Positions 50,300-59,900 of a stretch of 64,000 nt of DNA are shown here, piece by piece. The position numbers and the translations under genes were made by a program. The notes beneath the pieces were generated by a model, which was not told the DNA's origin, did not search any database, and worked only from the letters and a program-made list of their open reading frames with translations. Positions within the stretch are counted from its first letter, which is position 1, and every line of letters starts with the position of its first letter. The stretch comes from Flavihumibacter sp. ZG627 (GTDB taxonomy: Bacteria > Bacteroidota > Bacteroidia > Chitinophagales > Chitinophagaceae): assembly GCF_000814325.1 (NCBI RefSeq), contig NZ_JPHF01000011.1:62001-126000 (forward strand), given 5' to 3'.

Positions 50300-51961
50300 T
50301 TATCCTTTCCTTCTCAGGTTCGGGTGAGGTGCAGGTACCGCATTTGGTCCTTCTTCAGTGGTACCATCTCGCAGATCTACAGTATTCGCATCTCCACCAC
50401 CTTCGCCATATTTGAAGATGAAACGGTCAGCACTAATACCTTCTTTCTCTACGAAATAGTTAATCACAGCATTTACACGATCCCAGCTTAGCTGCTGTGC
50501 AGACTTGCTTGACTCACCATATCCGATTACCGCAATCTTACAATTTGGGTTGTTCCTGATCTTCTCAGCAACACTTGCAAGTACAGCTTTAGCGTCATTA
50601 TTCAATGTAACGGTACGTCCTGTGAAACTAATGCTTGGAAGATCACCTATGTTACAAGCTGATTTCGGTGCAAAACCACCTTCACGCAGCTCTTTACAAC
50701 AAGCAGGCTCCGGACATTTACCAATGCCATCAGCATCAACAGGCTGACATTGTGTTGGTGTAATGAGTTCCTTATCTTTAAAGTCAGGCACACCATCGCC
50801 ATCTGTATCCTTACTTACACCATGACTGTCAACAGGCGCTCCTTGTGGAGTATTTGGCTCAAGATCAAACTGGTCAGTTACACCATCCCCATCAGCATCG
50901 TCAAGAATTGGCTTTGGAAGCTTCATGTGCTTTGGAGCATTGAGTTCCTGGTAAGCATAATCGAGAGGATTCAACCAATATAAAGGCTCAGTACGCTTGC
51001 TACCCAGATTCATATTGATACCGAGGGAAAGCATATTATAAGTATCGTAATCCCGGGTTAAAACTGCATCACCTGCGGCTGATTCCTGCCAACGCTGACC
51101 ATCGAGAAGATCATCCTTGGTCATAGTGATTTTTTCCTCCAATGCAATGTTGAAACGCTCATTCAGTTTGTAAGCAATTCCGAAACCCACATTATAAACA
51201 GGACGGAAAGTTTTACCACCGATTTTTGCACGGGCATCATCATATCCCTCTGCATCTGTTTCGTAACTATCATCCATCATGTCACGCAGTGCTTTCTTTG
51301 TATCCTTACGATTTTTGTAAACACCTCCATCAATACCGCTAAAGTCATATTTGGAATCTCCATTAAGAGCGTTCACCTTAGTATCGTAGATCATTCCACC
51401 AAAACCTGCAATAGCATAAAGGTTCAGGTTAGATTTTGCCTTATGAAAGCGAATGTTTGTTAAGGTAAAGATACCCTGGAGTGTCAGATCCTGAATATTC
51501 GTTTTGTAGTTATAATAGATCTGCTCACCTCCCGTGAGTTGCCCGTCAGAGCCCCTCCGCCGGGGAAGATATCCATTGTCTGTCCAAGCATTGTTTTTCT
51601 GGTAGTTGGTAGCAGAAGACCAGTGAAGCCCCTTCCCAATTCCATAATTATACTCCAACCTCATAGAAAGAACATACCCAAGTGCTTTCCTGACATGAGC
51701 GCCAAAGCCAAGTTGTGGCCAAACTGCAGGTACATCTCCACTAACACCGAAAGCTCCTACCTTCAAACCTACTTCCCACTGGTTACGTGGTTTTGCAGGG
51801 AAAGGATAGGTGTTGTTCATGAACTCATTGTGCTGGGGTAAACTTTTACGGGGGATAAGAGAAGAGTCTTGCACATCATAACTCGTTCCAATCTGGGCAA
51901 ACGAGCTAGACGCAAACATGCACAATAATCCAAGAAGTGCAGTGTATTTTTTGCTTGACAT
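50300..51961 (-). CDS. OmpA family protein with thrombospondin type 3 repeats
   Basis: A 553-residue outer membrane protein. A signal peptide (~1-22, ASSSFAQ) is followed by an N-terminal beta-barrel (~55-335), then calcium-binding thrombospondin type 3-like repeats (~355-415: DADGDGVTDQFDLEPNTPQG, DTDGDGVPDFKDKE), a Cys-rich linker, and the C-terminal OmpA peptidoglycan-binding domain (~435-530), with LASVAEKIRNNPNCKIAVIG and SWDRVNAVINYFVE. It tethers the outer membrane to the wall. A near-consensus promoter and a strong terminator point to high, separate expression. Confidence 0.92.
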   Translation of the reverse strand: MSSKKYTALLGLLCMFASSSFAQIGTSYDVQDSSLIPRKSLPQHNEFMNNTYPFPAKPRNQWEVGLKVGAFGVSGDVPAVWPQLGFGAHVRKALGYVLSMRLEYNYGIGKGLHWSSATNYQKNNAWTDNGYLPRRRGSDGQLTGGEQIYYNYKTNIQDLTLQGIFTLTNIRFHKAKSNLNLYAIAGFGGMIYDTKVNALNGDSKYDFSGIDGGVYKNRKDTKKALRDMMDDSYETDAEGYDDARAKIGGKTFRPVYNVGFGIAYKLNERFNIALEEKITMTKDDLLDGQRWQESAAGDAVLTRDYDTYNMLSLGINMNLGSKRTEPLYWLNPLDYAYQELNAPKHMKLPKPILDDADGDGVTDQFDLEPNTPQGAPVDSHGVSKDTDGDGVPDFKDKELITPTQCQPVDADGIGKCPEPACCKELREGGFAPKSACNIGDLPSISFTGRTVTLNNDAKAVLASVAEKIRNNPNCKIAVIGYGESSKSAQQLSWDRVNAVINYFVEKEGISADRFIFKYGEGGGDANTVDLRDGTTEEGPNAVPAPHPNLRRKG

Positions 51962-52021
51962 AATCGAATTTTATAAGTAATGGTTAAAGAATTGACAGGA
52001 TACGTTATTCCAAAATAAGCA

Positions 52022-52052
52022 CAAAAATATCAATTGGCACGTAAATACCAAA
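52022..52052 (-). promoter_or_regulatory. Promoter of the OmpA-family gene
   Basis: Read leftward, TTTG (52052-52049) is followed after 19 bases by TATTTTTG (52029-52022), matching the Bacteroidota consensus. Transcription would start near 52015, giving a leader of about 54 bases. Confidence 0.75.
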
Positions 52053-52173
52053 TATTTTCAATATCTAAAATTGATTTAACCTCAACAGAATCAATAATTA
52101 GACCATCCTAAACTTAGGTTTGCTGCTTGGAAATGAAAGGCATTGTAGTAATTTGGCCGGGTTATACCCAAGC

Positions 52174-53136
52174 ATGAAATTATCACAATCAGTAATAAAC
52201 GCAGAACTGGAACTGTTCGAAAGCCGATTTAAGGACGCTGTCAAGAGTAAGGTCCCAATGCTGGACCGGATTACAAGCTTTATTGTAAAGCGGAAAGGAA
52301 AACAACTCAGGCCAATGTTCGTATTACTCACGGCCAAGCTCTGCGGCGGCATTACTGAAACAACTTACCGTGCAGCTTCCCTGGTTGAACTGCTCCATAC
52401 TGCCACACTCGTACATGATGATGTGGTTGATGAATCTATGGAGCGCCGGGGCTTTTTCTCTACATATGCTCTGTGGAAAGCTAAAGTTTCTGTTCTCATA
52501 GGGGATTATCTGTTGGCTAAGGGACTTTTGCTTTCCCTTGATAATAATGATTTCAGGGTATTGCAACTTCTATCAGAAGCAGTAAGGAGAATGAGCGAAG
52601 GTGAATTACTGCAAATAGAAAAGTCCCGCACCTTAAATCTTGAGGAACCGGTTTACTTTGAGATAATAAGTAATAAAACTGCTTCGCTGCTTGCTTCTGC
52701 CTGTGCGGCTGGAGCATTTTCAGCAAAAGGAGATGAGTCACATGCAGAAACAATGCGAAATTTTGGCGAGAAAGTGGGCATTGCCTTTCAAATAAAGGAT
52801 GATCTTTTCGATTATGGAACTGCGGATGTAGGCAAACCGACCGGAAACGATATAAAGGAAAAGAAACTTACCTTACCTTTAATTTATACACTCAACCAGG
52901 TTGATAAAAACACCCGCCGTAGAATAATAAATGTCATTAAAAATGACAACAAAAACCCCAAAAAAGTTCGTGAAATCATAGGAATGGTGACTGACGCCGG
53001 CGGAATCAGGTACGCCACTGAAAAAATGAATACTTACCGGGATGAAGCAATGGCCTTATTGTACCAATTCCCGGAAAACGAAACCAGGAACGCATTAGAG
53101 GAACTTGTACGGTTCACTACCGACCGAAAATTCTAA
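52174..53136 (+). CDS. ispB: Polyprenyl (octaprenyl-type) diphosphate synthase
   Basis: A 320-residue all-helical trans-prenyltransferase that extends farnesyl diphosphate with IPP to make the side chain of quinones. The ATG at 52174 (MKLSQSVINAELELFE) is chosen over a start at 52120. The first Asp-rich motif is LVHDDVVDESMERRG (DDxxD) and the second is QIKDDLFDYG. The GKQLRPMFVLL segment binds IPP. Chain length (seven or eight units) cannot be told. It precedes recJ by 9 bases, so the two are likely co-transcribed. A TAGGTTTG at 52115-52122 may be its -7 element. Confidence 0.92.
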   Translation: MKLSQSVINAELELFESRFKDAVKSKVPMLDRITSFIVKRKGKQLRPMFVLLTAKLCGGITETTYRAASLVELLHTATLVHDDVVDESMERRGFFSTYALWKAKVSVLIGDYLLAKGLLLSLDNNDFRVLQLLSEAVRRMSEGELLQIEKSRTLNLEEPVYFEIISNKTASLLASACAAGAFSAKGDESHAETMRNFGEKVGIAFQIKDDLFDYGTADVGKPTGNDIKEKKLTLPLIYTLNQVDKNTRRRIINVIKNDNKNPKKVREIIGMVTDAGGIRYATEKMNTYRDEAMALLYQFPENETRNALEELVRFTTDRKF

Positions 53137-53145
53137 AACACGGGC

Positions 53146-54858
53146 ATGGAGAAGAGATGGAAATTGTTGGAAGCGAATCCAACCCTCATTAACGACCTTC
53201 AGGATAAACTAGGGATACACAGCACTATTTGCAAATTATTGGTGCAAAGGGGAATTATTGATTTCAACTCGGCAAAAGAGTTTTTCAGGCCTGAGCTTTC
53301 TCACATGCATGACCCGTTTTTAATGAAGGATATGCAAAAGGCAGTGGATAGGATCATTGCTGCCATGCAAAACAGGGAACGTATCATGGTTTACGGAGAT
53401 TATGATGTTGATGGCACAACAGCAGTTGCTTCTGTATTTCAGTTTCTTCAGCAGGTATACGAATCAGACCGGGTCGATTACTATATCCCACATCGTTATA
53501 AAGAAGGTTATGGCGTCTCAAAAAAAGGAATTGATCATGCTCATGATAGTGGCACATCACTGATCATTTCACTTGATTGCGGAATCAAATCAACTGACCT
53601 TATCAAGTATGCATTGGACCAGGGCATCGAATTTATTATTTGTGACCATCACATGCCCGACCCCATACTACCCCCCGCAATAGCAATACTGAACCCCAAA
53701 CAGATTGATTGCCCTTATCCTTATAAAGAACTTTGTGGTGCTGGTGTGGGATTAAAATTAATCAGCGCCCTCTGCAAGCAACTAAGTATGAGTGATGAAT
53801 ATTACCTTCGTTACCTCGACCTGGTAGTTACAGCCATTGCTGCAGACATAGTTCCGATAACAGGAGAGAATAGAGTTTTGGCCCATTTCGGTCTTAAACG
53901 TGTAAATGAAAATCCTTCCCCGGGAATTAAGGCACTCATTGATCTTGCCAAACTGGGTGATCAAAACTTACAGATTAATAATTTAATTTTTGTAATAGCC
54001 CCCAGGGTAAATGCAGCCGGTCGGATGGATGATGCCAAGCTAGCAGTACAACTCTTTATTGAAAAAGACCAGGCAAAAGCAACTGCTTTTGCCAACATGC
54101 TTCATTCGCATAATGACGACCGTAAGGAAGCGGATCTGTCCATTACTGTTGAAGCACTGGAAATGATTGAAAAGGATATCCGCAGATCAGAAAGAAAATC
54201 CACCTTTGTTTTCCAGCCTCACTGGCACAAAGGCGTGGTTGGTATAGTTGCGTCACGTCTTATCGATCGCTATTACCGTCCTACAGTTGTACTAACACAA
54301 AGTGGCGACGTTGTTGCAGGGAGTGCCAGAAGTGTTGCAGGATTTAACCTATATGAAGCAATACATGCATGCCGTGATCACCTGATTGGATATGGTGGTC
54401 ACTTTGCAGCTGCCGGTATGACACTGCATCCTGAACAGGTCAGTGCTTTTTGTGAGAAATTCGAAGAAGTGGTAGCAGCATCAATAAGTATGGAACAGCT
54501 TGTGCCCGAAATGATAATTGATGCGGAAGTGAAATTTTCAGATTTAAAGCCCTCATTCTACAATATTATTCGCCAAATGGAGCCCTTTGGTCCGGATAAT
54601 TCCAAACCATTATGGCTGGCAAAAAATGTGAAGGATAACGGATGGTCTAAAATAGTTAAAGATCAACATATAAAATTCAGTGTCAGTCAGGGCAATATTA
54701 TCTTTAATGGAATAGGATTTGGCATGGCCCCTAAATTTTCCCTCCTTGCCGGCGGCGATTATGTAGACATAGTTTTTGCCCTCGAAGAAAATGAATGGAA
54801 TGGGAACAAACATTTACAATTGAGGGTCTACGATATGAGAAAGGCAGAAAATCAATGA
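53146..54858 (+). CDS. recJ: Single-stranded-DNA-specific exonuclease RecJ
   Basis: RecJ degrades single-stranded DNA 5' to 3' in recombination and repair. The DHH phosphoesterase domain has VYGDYDVDGTTA (motif I), SLDCG (II), CDHHMPD (III) and the LDLVVTAIAADIVP segment (IV); the DHHA1 domain has the GYGGHFAAAGMTL signature, followed by a C-terminal OB-like domain. Length (570) is typical. The stop lies inside a hairpin that may end transcription. Confidence 0.96.
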   Translation: MEKRWKLLEANPTLINDLQDKLGIHSTICKLLVQRGIIDFNSAKEFFRPELSHMHDPFLMKDMQKAVDRIIAAMQNRERIMVYGDYDVDGTTAVASVFQFLQQVYESDRVDYYIPHRYKEGYGVSKKGIDHAHDSGTSLIISLDCGIKSTDLIKYALDQGIEFIICDHHMPDPILPPAIAILNPKQIDCPYPYKELCGAGVGLKLISALCKQLSMSDEYYLRYLDLVVTAIAADIVPITGENRVLAHFGLKRVNENPSPGIKALIDLAKLGDQNLQINNLIFVIAPRVNAAGRMDDAKLAVQLFIEKDQAKATAFANMLHSHNDDRKEADLSITVEALEMIEKDIRRSERKSTFVFQPHWHKGVVGIVASRLIDRYYRPTVVLTQSGDVVAGSARSVAGFNLYEAIHACRDHLIGYGGHFAAAGMTLHPEQVSAFCEKFEEVVAASISMEQLVPEMIIDAEVKFSDLKPSFYNIIRQMEPFGPDNSKPLWLAKNVKDNGWSKIVKDQHIKFSVSQGNIIFNGIGFGMAPKFSLLAGGDYVDIVFALEENEWNGNKHLQLRVYDMRKAENQ

Positions 54859-54881
54859 AGCCACCCTAAGGGTAGCTTCAT
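54855..54881. terminator. Hairpin between recJ and htpG (weak terminator)
   Basis: ATGAAGC (54855-54861) pairs with GCTTCAT (54875-54881) and ACCC with GGGT, with one C-A mismatch and a TAA loop. The left arm includes the recJ stop codon. T runs are poor on both sides, so termination may be partial. Confidence 0.5.
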
Positions 54882-54909
54882 CAATAAATATCAACTTAAC
54901 AATATCAGT

Positions 54910-56751
54910 TTATACTTCAGTACCGGCAACTTCTTTCTTAGCCATCAAATCAACGCTTCTTTCAATAAAAGTTGTCAACGCCGCACCTTTTAATAATCCT
55001 TGTGATAATAATGCAAGATCTGCAAGATTACGGACCAATTTTTCCTGTGTACCGGAATCATTCTGTGTTAGTATCTGTTGATAAATAGAATGATTACCAT
55101 TTATAGTAAGCGTCACTTCATCCGGCATATTTGCATAAAAACTGCCCATGGGACCACTGACTGCTGCCATATCTTTCATACGTCGCATAAATTCAGGTCT
55201 GGTTGCCACAACTGGTGGCGCTTCAGGACTCAGGCCTTTTACCTCAACAGTAAGATGTAATCCTGCAGGTTGCTGTTCAAACAATTTGCGCAACTGTTCT
55301 TCCTGCTCCTTATTCAAAACAGAATCACTGCTCTCCTGCTTATCAATCAGATTGTCAGCAATATCTGCATCAACTCTAACAAAATGGACATCACTCCATT
55401 TCATTTCCATCTGATTGATGAAAGCTGCATCCACAATTGTTTCCAGTTTAACTACCTTATACCCCTTGTTGGTTGCTCCTTTAATGAAAGCATCTTGTTG
55501 AATATTATCTGTTGCATAAAGTATGACTTGCTTCCCTTCCTTATTTTTCTGCAATGCTGAAGTTGAAGCCTTGTACTCTTCCAATGTATAAAAATGATTG
55601 TCGGTAGCATCCTGCATCACATGGAATTTTTCCGCTTTCTCCAGGAATTTATCATCCGTCATCATTCCATATTTCACAAACAAGCCCAGACTTTCCCATT
55701 TCTCCTCAAATTCCTTTCGATCCTTATTAAAGATTTCCTCAAGCTTATCAGCAACCTTCTTGGTTATATGGTTATTAATCTTCCTCACATTGGGGTCGCC
55801 CTGTAAATAACTTCTGCTTACATTCAGTGGAATATCCGGACTATCAATTACGCCTTGCAGCAACATCAAAAACTCCGGAACAATGTCTTTTACTTCATCA
55901 GTTACAAATACCTGGTTACTATATAGCTGAATTTTATCTTTCTGGATTTCGAAACTCTGTTTGATACGGGGAAAATAAAGAATACCGGTTAGATTAAATG
56001 GATAATCAACATTGAGATGGATCCAAAACAGAGGAGCTTCGTTGTAGGGATATAGCTCTTTATAAAAATTCTGGTAGTCTTCTGTTGATAGTTCGGAGGG
56101 TTTGCGGGTCCAGGCCGGAGTAGGATTATTGATCTGCTCACCTTCAAAGAAAATTGGTACGGGAAGGAAGCGGCAGAATCGGTTCAGCACGCTCTTAATC
56201 CTTTCTGCTTCAAGAAATTCTTTGCTCTCCTCATTTATAAAAAGCACAATATCGGTTCCCCGCTCATTTTTCGTTGTCTCTTCCAACTGGTATTCAGGAC
56301 TTCCATCACATTCCCATTTTACAGCTGGCGAATCCTTAAAACTTTTTGTTATAATCTCCACTTTGTCGCTCACCATAAAAGACGAATAAAAGCCCAGTCC
56401 AAAATGGCCGATAATGTTATTCTCGTTCTGCCCTTTGTATTTATTAAGAAATTCCTCGGCTCCCGAAAAAGCAACCTGGTTGATGTATTTGTCAACTTCC
56501 TCCGAAGTCATGCCGACTCCCTTATCTGAGATCGTCAAAGTTTTGGCAGTCGCGTCAAGGGTAACTGAAATTGAAAGGTCACCTATCTCCCCTTTTGCTT
56601 CTCCTATAGAAGAAAGCGTCTTTAATTTCTGGGTGGCATCTACTGCATTACTTATAAGCTCCCTCAGGAATATATCATGTTCACTGTAAAGAAATTTTTT
56701 AATAATGGGGAAAATATTCTCCGTTTGTACTCTGATACTACCTTTTTGCAT
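54910..56751 (-). CDS. htpG: Molecular chaperone HtpG (Hsp90)
   Basis: HtpG is the bacterial Hsp90, an ATP-driven dimeric chaperone. I choose the start at 56751 (MQKGSIRVQTENIFPIIKKF), which gives 613 residues and the normal N-terminus; an open frame up to 56814 adds 21 unlikely residues. The GHKL ATPase domain has FLRELISNAVDATQKL, ISDKGVGMT and GHFGLGFYSSFM. The middle domain has YFPRIKQSFEIQ and a LNVSRSYLQGD segment; the C-terminal dimer domain follows from ~500. No heat-shock operator is evident upstream. Confidence 0.96.
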   Translation of the reverse strand: MQKGSIRVQTENIFPIIKKFLYSEHDIFLRELISNAVDATQKLKTLSSIGEAKGEIGDLSISVTLDATAKTLTISDKGVGMTSEEVDKYINQVAFSGAEEFLNKYKGQNENNIIGHFGLGFYSSFMVSDKVEIITKSFKDSPAVKWECDGSPEYQLEETTKNERGTDIVLFINEESKEFLEAERIKSVLNRFCRFLPVPIFFEGEQINNPTPAWTRKPSELSTEDYQNFYKELYPYNEAPLFWIHLNVDYPFNLTGILYFPRIKQSFEIQKDKIQLYSNQVFVTDEVKDIVPEFLMLLQGVIDSPDIPLNVSRSYLQGDPNVRKINNHITKKVADKLEEIFNKDRKEFEEKWESLGLFVKYGMMTDDKFLEKAEKFHVMQDATDNHFYTLEEYKASTSALQKNKEGKQVILYATDNIQQDAFIKGATNKGYKVVKLETIVDAAFINQMEMKWSDVHFVRVDADIADNLIDKQESSDSVLNKEQEEQLRKLFEQQPAGLHLTVEVKGLSPEAPPVVATRPEFMRRMKDMAAVSGPMGSFYANMPDEVTLTINGNHSIYQQILTQNDSGTQEKLVRNLADLALLSQGLLKGAALTTFIERSVDLMAKKEVAGTEV

Positions 56752-56924
56752 ATAGTCGATTTTACCTGTTAATGGTATAACCCGGGCATCAAATGAAGTG
56801 CCATAGGCCTGCAACCATCAAAAAACAGCAATTTTGTCAGAATCCTTTGATATTTAGCTGACATTAAGTGGAAGCTCGTTAGATTCGGCATAGTATTTTC
56901 AATTCATAAGCTTCAGATAATCAA

Positions 56925-59900
56925 TTGAAAGTAGTAAAACTTTATCCAGGACGCCTGCCCCGATGGGTTAAATGGGTGTTGTGGAGCTTGTTGGCTTTAT
57001 TCCTGGTCATTTTGACCGGGCTTCTTGCTTTACAAACAAATCCCGTTCAGCAATATCTGCAGATCAAAACGGAAAAATTCCTGGAAAAAAAGCTGGGTAC
57101 TAATGTCAACATAGGAAAACTTCGGATTTCAGGTTTCTCGCAAATGACTCTGGAGACTTTCACCATCTTCGACCAACAAGAGAATTTATTGGCTTTCAGC
57201 GATACATTAAGAATTCGATTTCAGCTTGCTCCGGTATTACAAAATAATTTGGTTATAAATGACATTGATTGGCAAAATCTGTTGATAAATGTTTACACTT
57301 TACCAGATGAAAGATTAAGTTATCAATTCATAATTGACAGTCTGGCCGAAAAACCCACGGGTAAAGTAGTGGATCAATCTGACAGCAGTTCTTCAACTTC
57401 TCTTCAGTTTCAGGTGGGAAAATTAAAGCTCAGAGACCTTAAGCTCAGCTACTTTGATACGAAAGGGGGACTTGCATCAGTTATCAGTATAGGTGATCTC
57501 CTGGTAATTACTGACAGGATGGATGTTGCCACTGGCATCTATGATTTGCGGGAGGTAAAAATTGGGAAGCTAAATGGATTTTATACAAAAAAACATATCA
57601 CCCAGAAACCTTTGTTTGAACCTGTGGACTCCGTTGCAGGCGCCCTTCGTCTAAACTCAAAATCATTGTTAATCGCACAATCAAGTTTTCAATATAACGA
57701 TGAAAGCAATGGTATAAAAACCGGATGGAACTTGCCACGTGCATCATTCAGATTATTTTCTTTTGATCTTAACCGGCAGGAGATTAATGCTGGCTTTATT
57801 GAATTAAATCACCCCTCGGGATATGTTCACAGGGATGCAAGGAAAGACTCTGTAAGTACTGCTTCCGGTGCATCCTGGAAAGTATTATCACCTGTACTGG
57901 ATATGAGAGGTGGAAAATTTAATTTTGTGGATGTCCAAGGAAAACCGTCAGGTTATATAAATGCATTTGAACCATCAAATTTTTATTTTAGTCCACTTAA
58001 CGCCATCATCCGCAACCTGACCTATACAGATACCCTCATTACAGGCAGGATTCAGAAGTTGGAACTTATAGAAAAATCTGGTTTTACCATAAGGAGAGCT
58101 AACGGAGATTTTTCATATAGTGATTCAGAGATATGGCTAAATAATCTTTTCCTTGAAACCAAGGGCAGCAGAATAGCAAGAATGGTCCAGTTAACTGTGC
58201 CTTCGTGGAGTGATAAAAACTATGCTGCTTCCAGTTTTGGTATAAGGGCCAGTCTGCTTTCCACAAAATTGCAACTATCCGAACTACTTTACTTTGTTCC
58301 TGAATTCCGGAATGATCGGCGTTACCGAAAAATTTGGGATAAAACTATTGTAGTGAATGGACAGATTAATGGAACGCTGGATAATCTTTTACTAAATGGT
58401 TTTTCCTATTCAGATAATGTTGGAAACCGTTTATCAGCCAATGGCAGGGTAAAAAACCTGCAGCAACCAGATCTGCTCTTTGCTGATCTTAATGGTTTAA
58501 ATATTTCAACTGGCAACAATGCCCTGCGAGCATGGCTACCGGATAAAAGTATTCCTTCTAATGTTTCCCTTCCGGCTGTGATAAATATAAAGGGACGTTT
58601 TGCAGGCGGATTAAACGATGCTAACACATCCATAAAACTTAATACCACTTATGGTTTTGCTGAATTTAGTGGCAACCTTAAAAACTATACTGATACTGCG
58701 AATAGTAATTATGATATTCTTATCAGCTCTCTTAATATGGATGTGGGAAAATTAATTGGAGACAGCTATCTGGGCCGTATAATCGCCAATGGAAAAATAA
58801 AGGGAAAAGGATACAATATTGAAAACCTTACGGCAAATACTTCTGTATTCATTACAAGCGGTTTTTATAAAGGACATAATTATAAGAATATTTTGGTTGA
58901 TGCAACGCTGGATGGTGGCAATTATACGGCGCAAGTAAAAAGCAACGACCCCGACCTTACAGCAAGCTTCAATCTTTCAGGAAATATCACTGATGGTCTT
59001 CCTACAATAAATGGAAAAATGAAGGTGGACAGGGTTGATGTGCAGGCTTTAGGTTTCAGCAAAACACCATTATTGCTTAAGGGTGATTTTGATATAGATC
59101 TTAGAAATACGAAACCAAGGCAGTTGGAAGGAGAATTCTTTGCCACCCATCTTCAGGTTTCCGATGGCAGGGAAGTTTATACGCTCGATAGTATTCGTAT
59201 TATGGCAAAAGCTGCAGACTATATCCAGGATATTAGGTTTGAGAGTCCGTTTGGGTGGGCTACTGCAGTTGGGAATTATGATTACACAAATGTATTCTCC
59301 GTCATCAACAAAATTCTTTACAAACATATTCTTCCACTCGAATCACAAAAAACAGACACGGTCGATTCCCAACAGCAAATGGAATTAAATGCTTCAATCA
59401 CCTGGCCAAGAAACCTGGCTAAAATGCTTCCTCTGCTCGAAATGAAAAAACCTTTGACATTAAAAGGAAAACTCGATACTGATAGTAGTCTCCTGATGGT
59501 TCAGGCAACGCAGCCTTTCTTCCGATATGGAGAAATGGCAGTAGACAGCACTGAAGTCCTTTTTGTTACCAATATAGATTCGGTACATATGTTTGCCGGC
59601 ATAGCCAGTCTTGAACATCCTACAGTTCCTCTGAGAAAAACAAAGTTAGAAGGAGGTGGTACAAACGGCACTATTAATTGGGAGCTTCTTTTAGATGATC
59701 GTAATGGCGCCAAGAAATACCAGATTGGTGGAGATATTGCTTTCCTTTCCAAAAGAGATTTCGATATTCATTTTGCTCCCGAAATCTTGTTAAATAAAAC
59801 AAGTTTTGAAACAGGAACGCCAAATTTTGTCTCTATTAGAAATAATCGTTTAGCTACTGCTGATCTCCAACTCGTTTCAGATTCGCAGAAACTCGTAGTC

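Noticed and set aside
55078-56689. Several 60-96 codon rightward frames opposite htpG
   Set aside because: They are antisense to a well-conserved Hsp90 gene and lack any recognisable feature.
56752-56830. Sigma-54-like TGGCAC...TTTGA site upstream of htpG
   Set aside because: Read leftward the -12 GC is GA, and the element lies inside an open frame next to the chosen start; the match is too weak.
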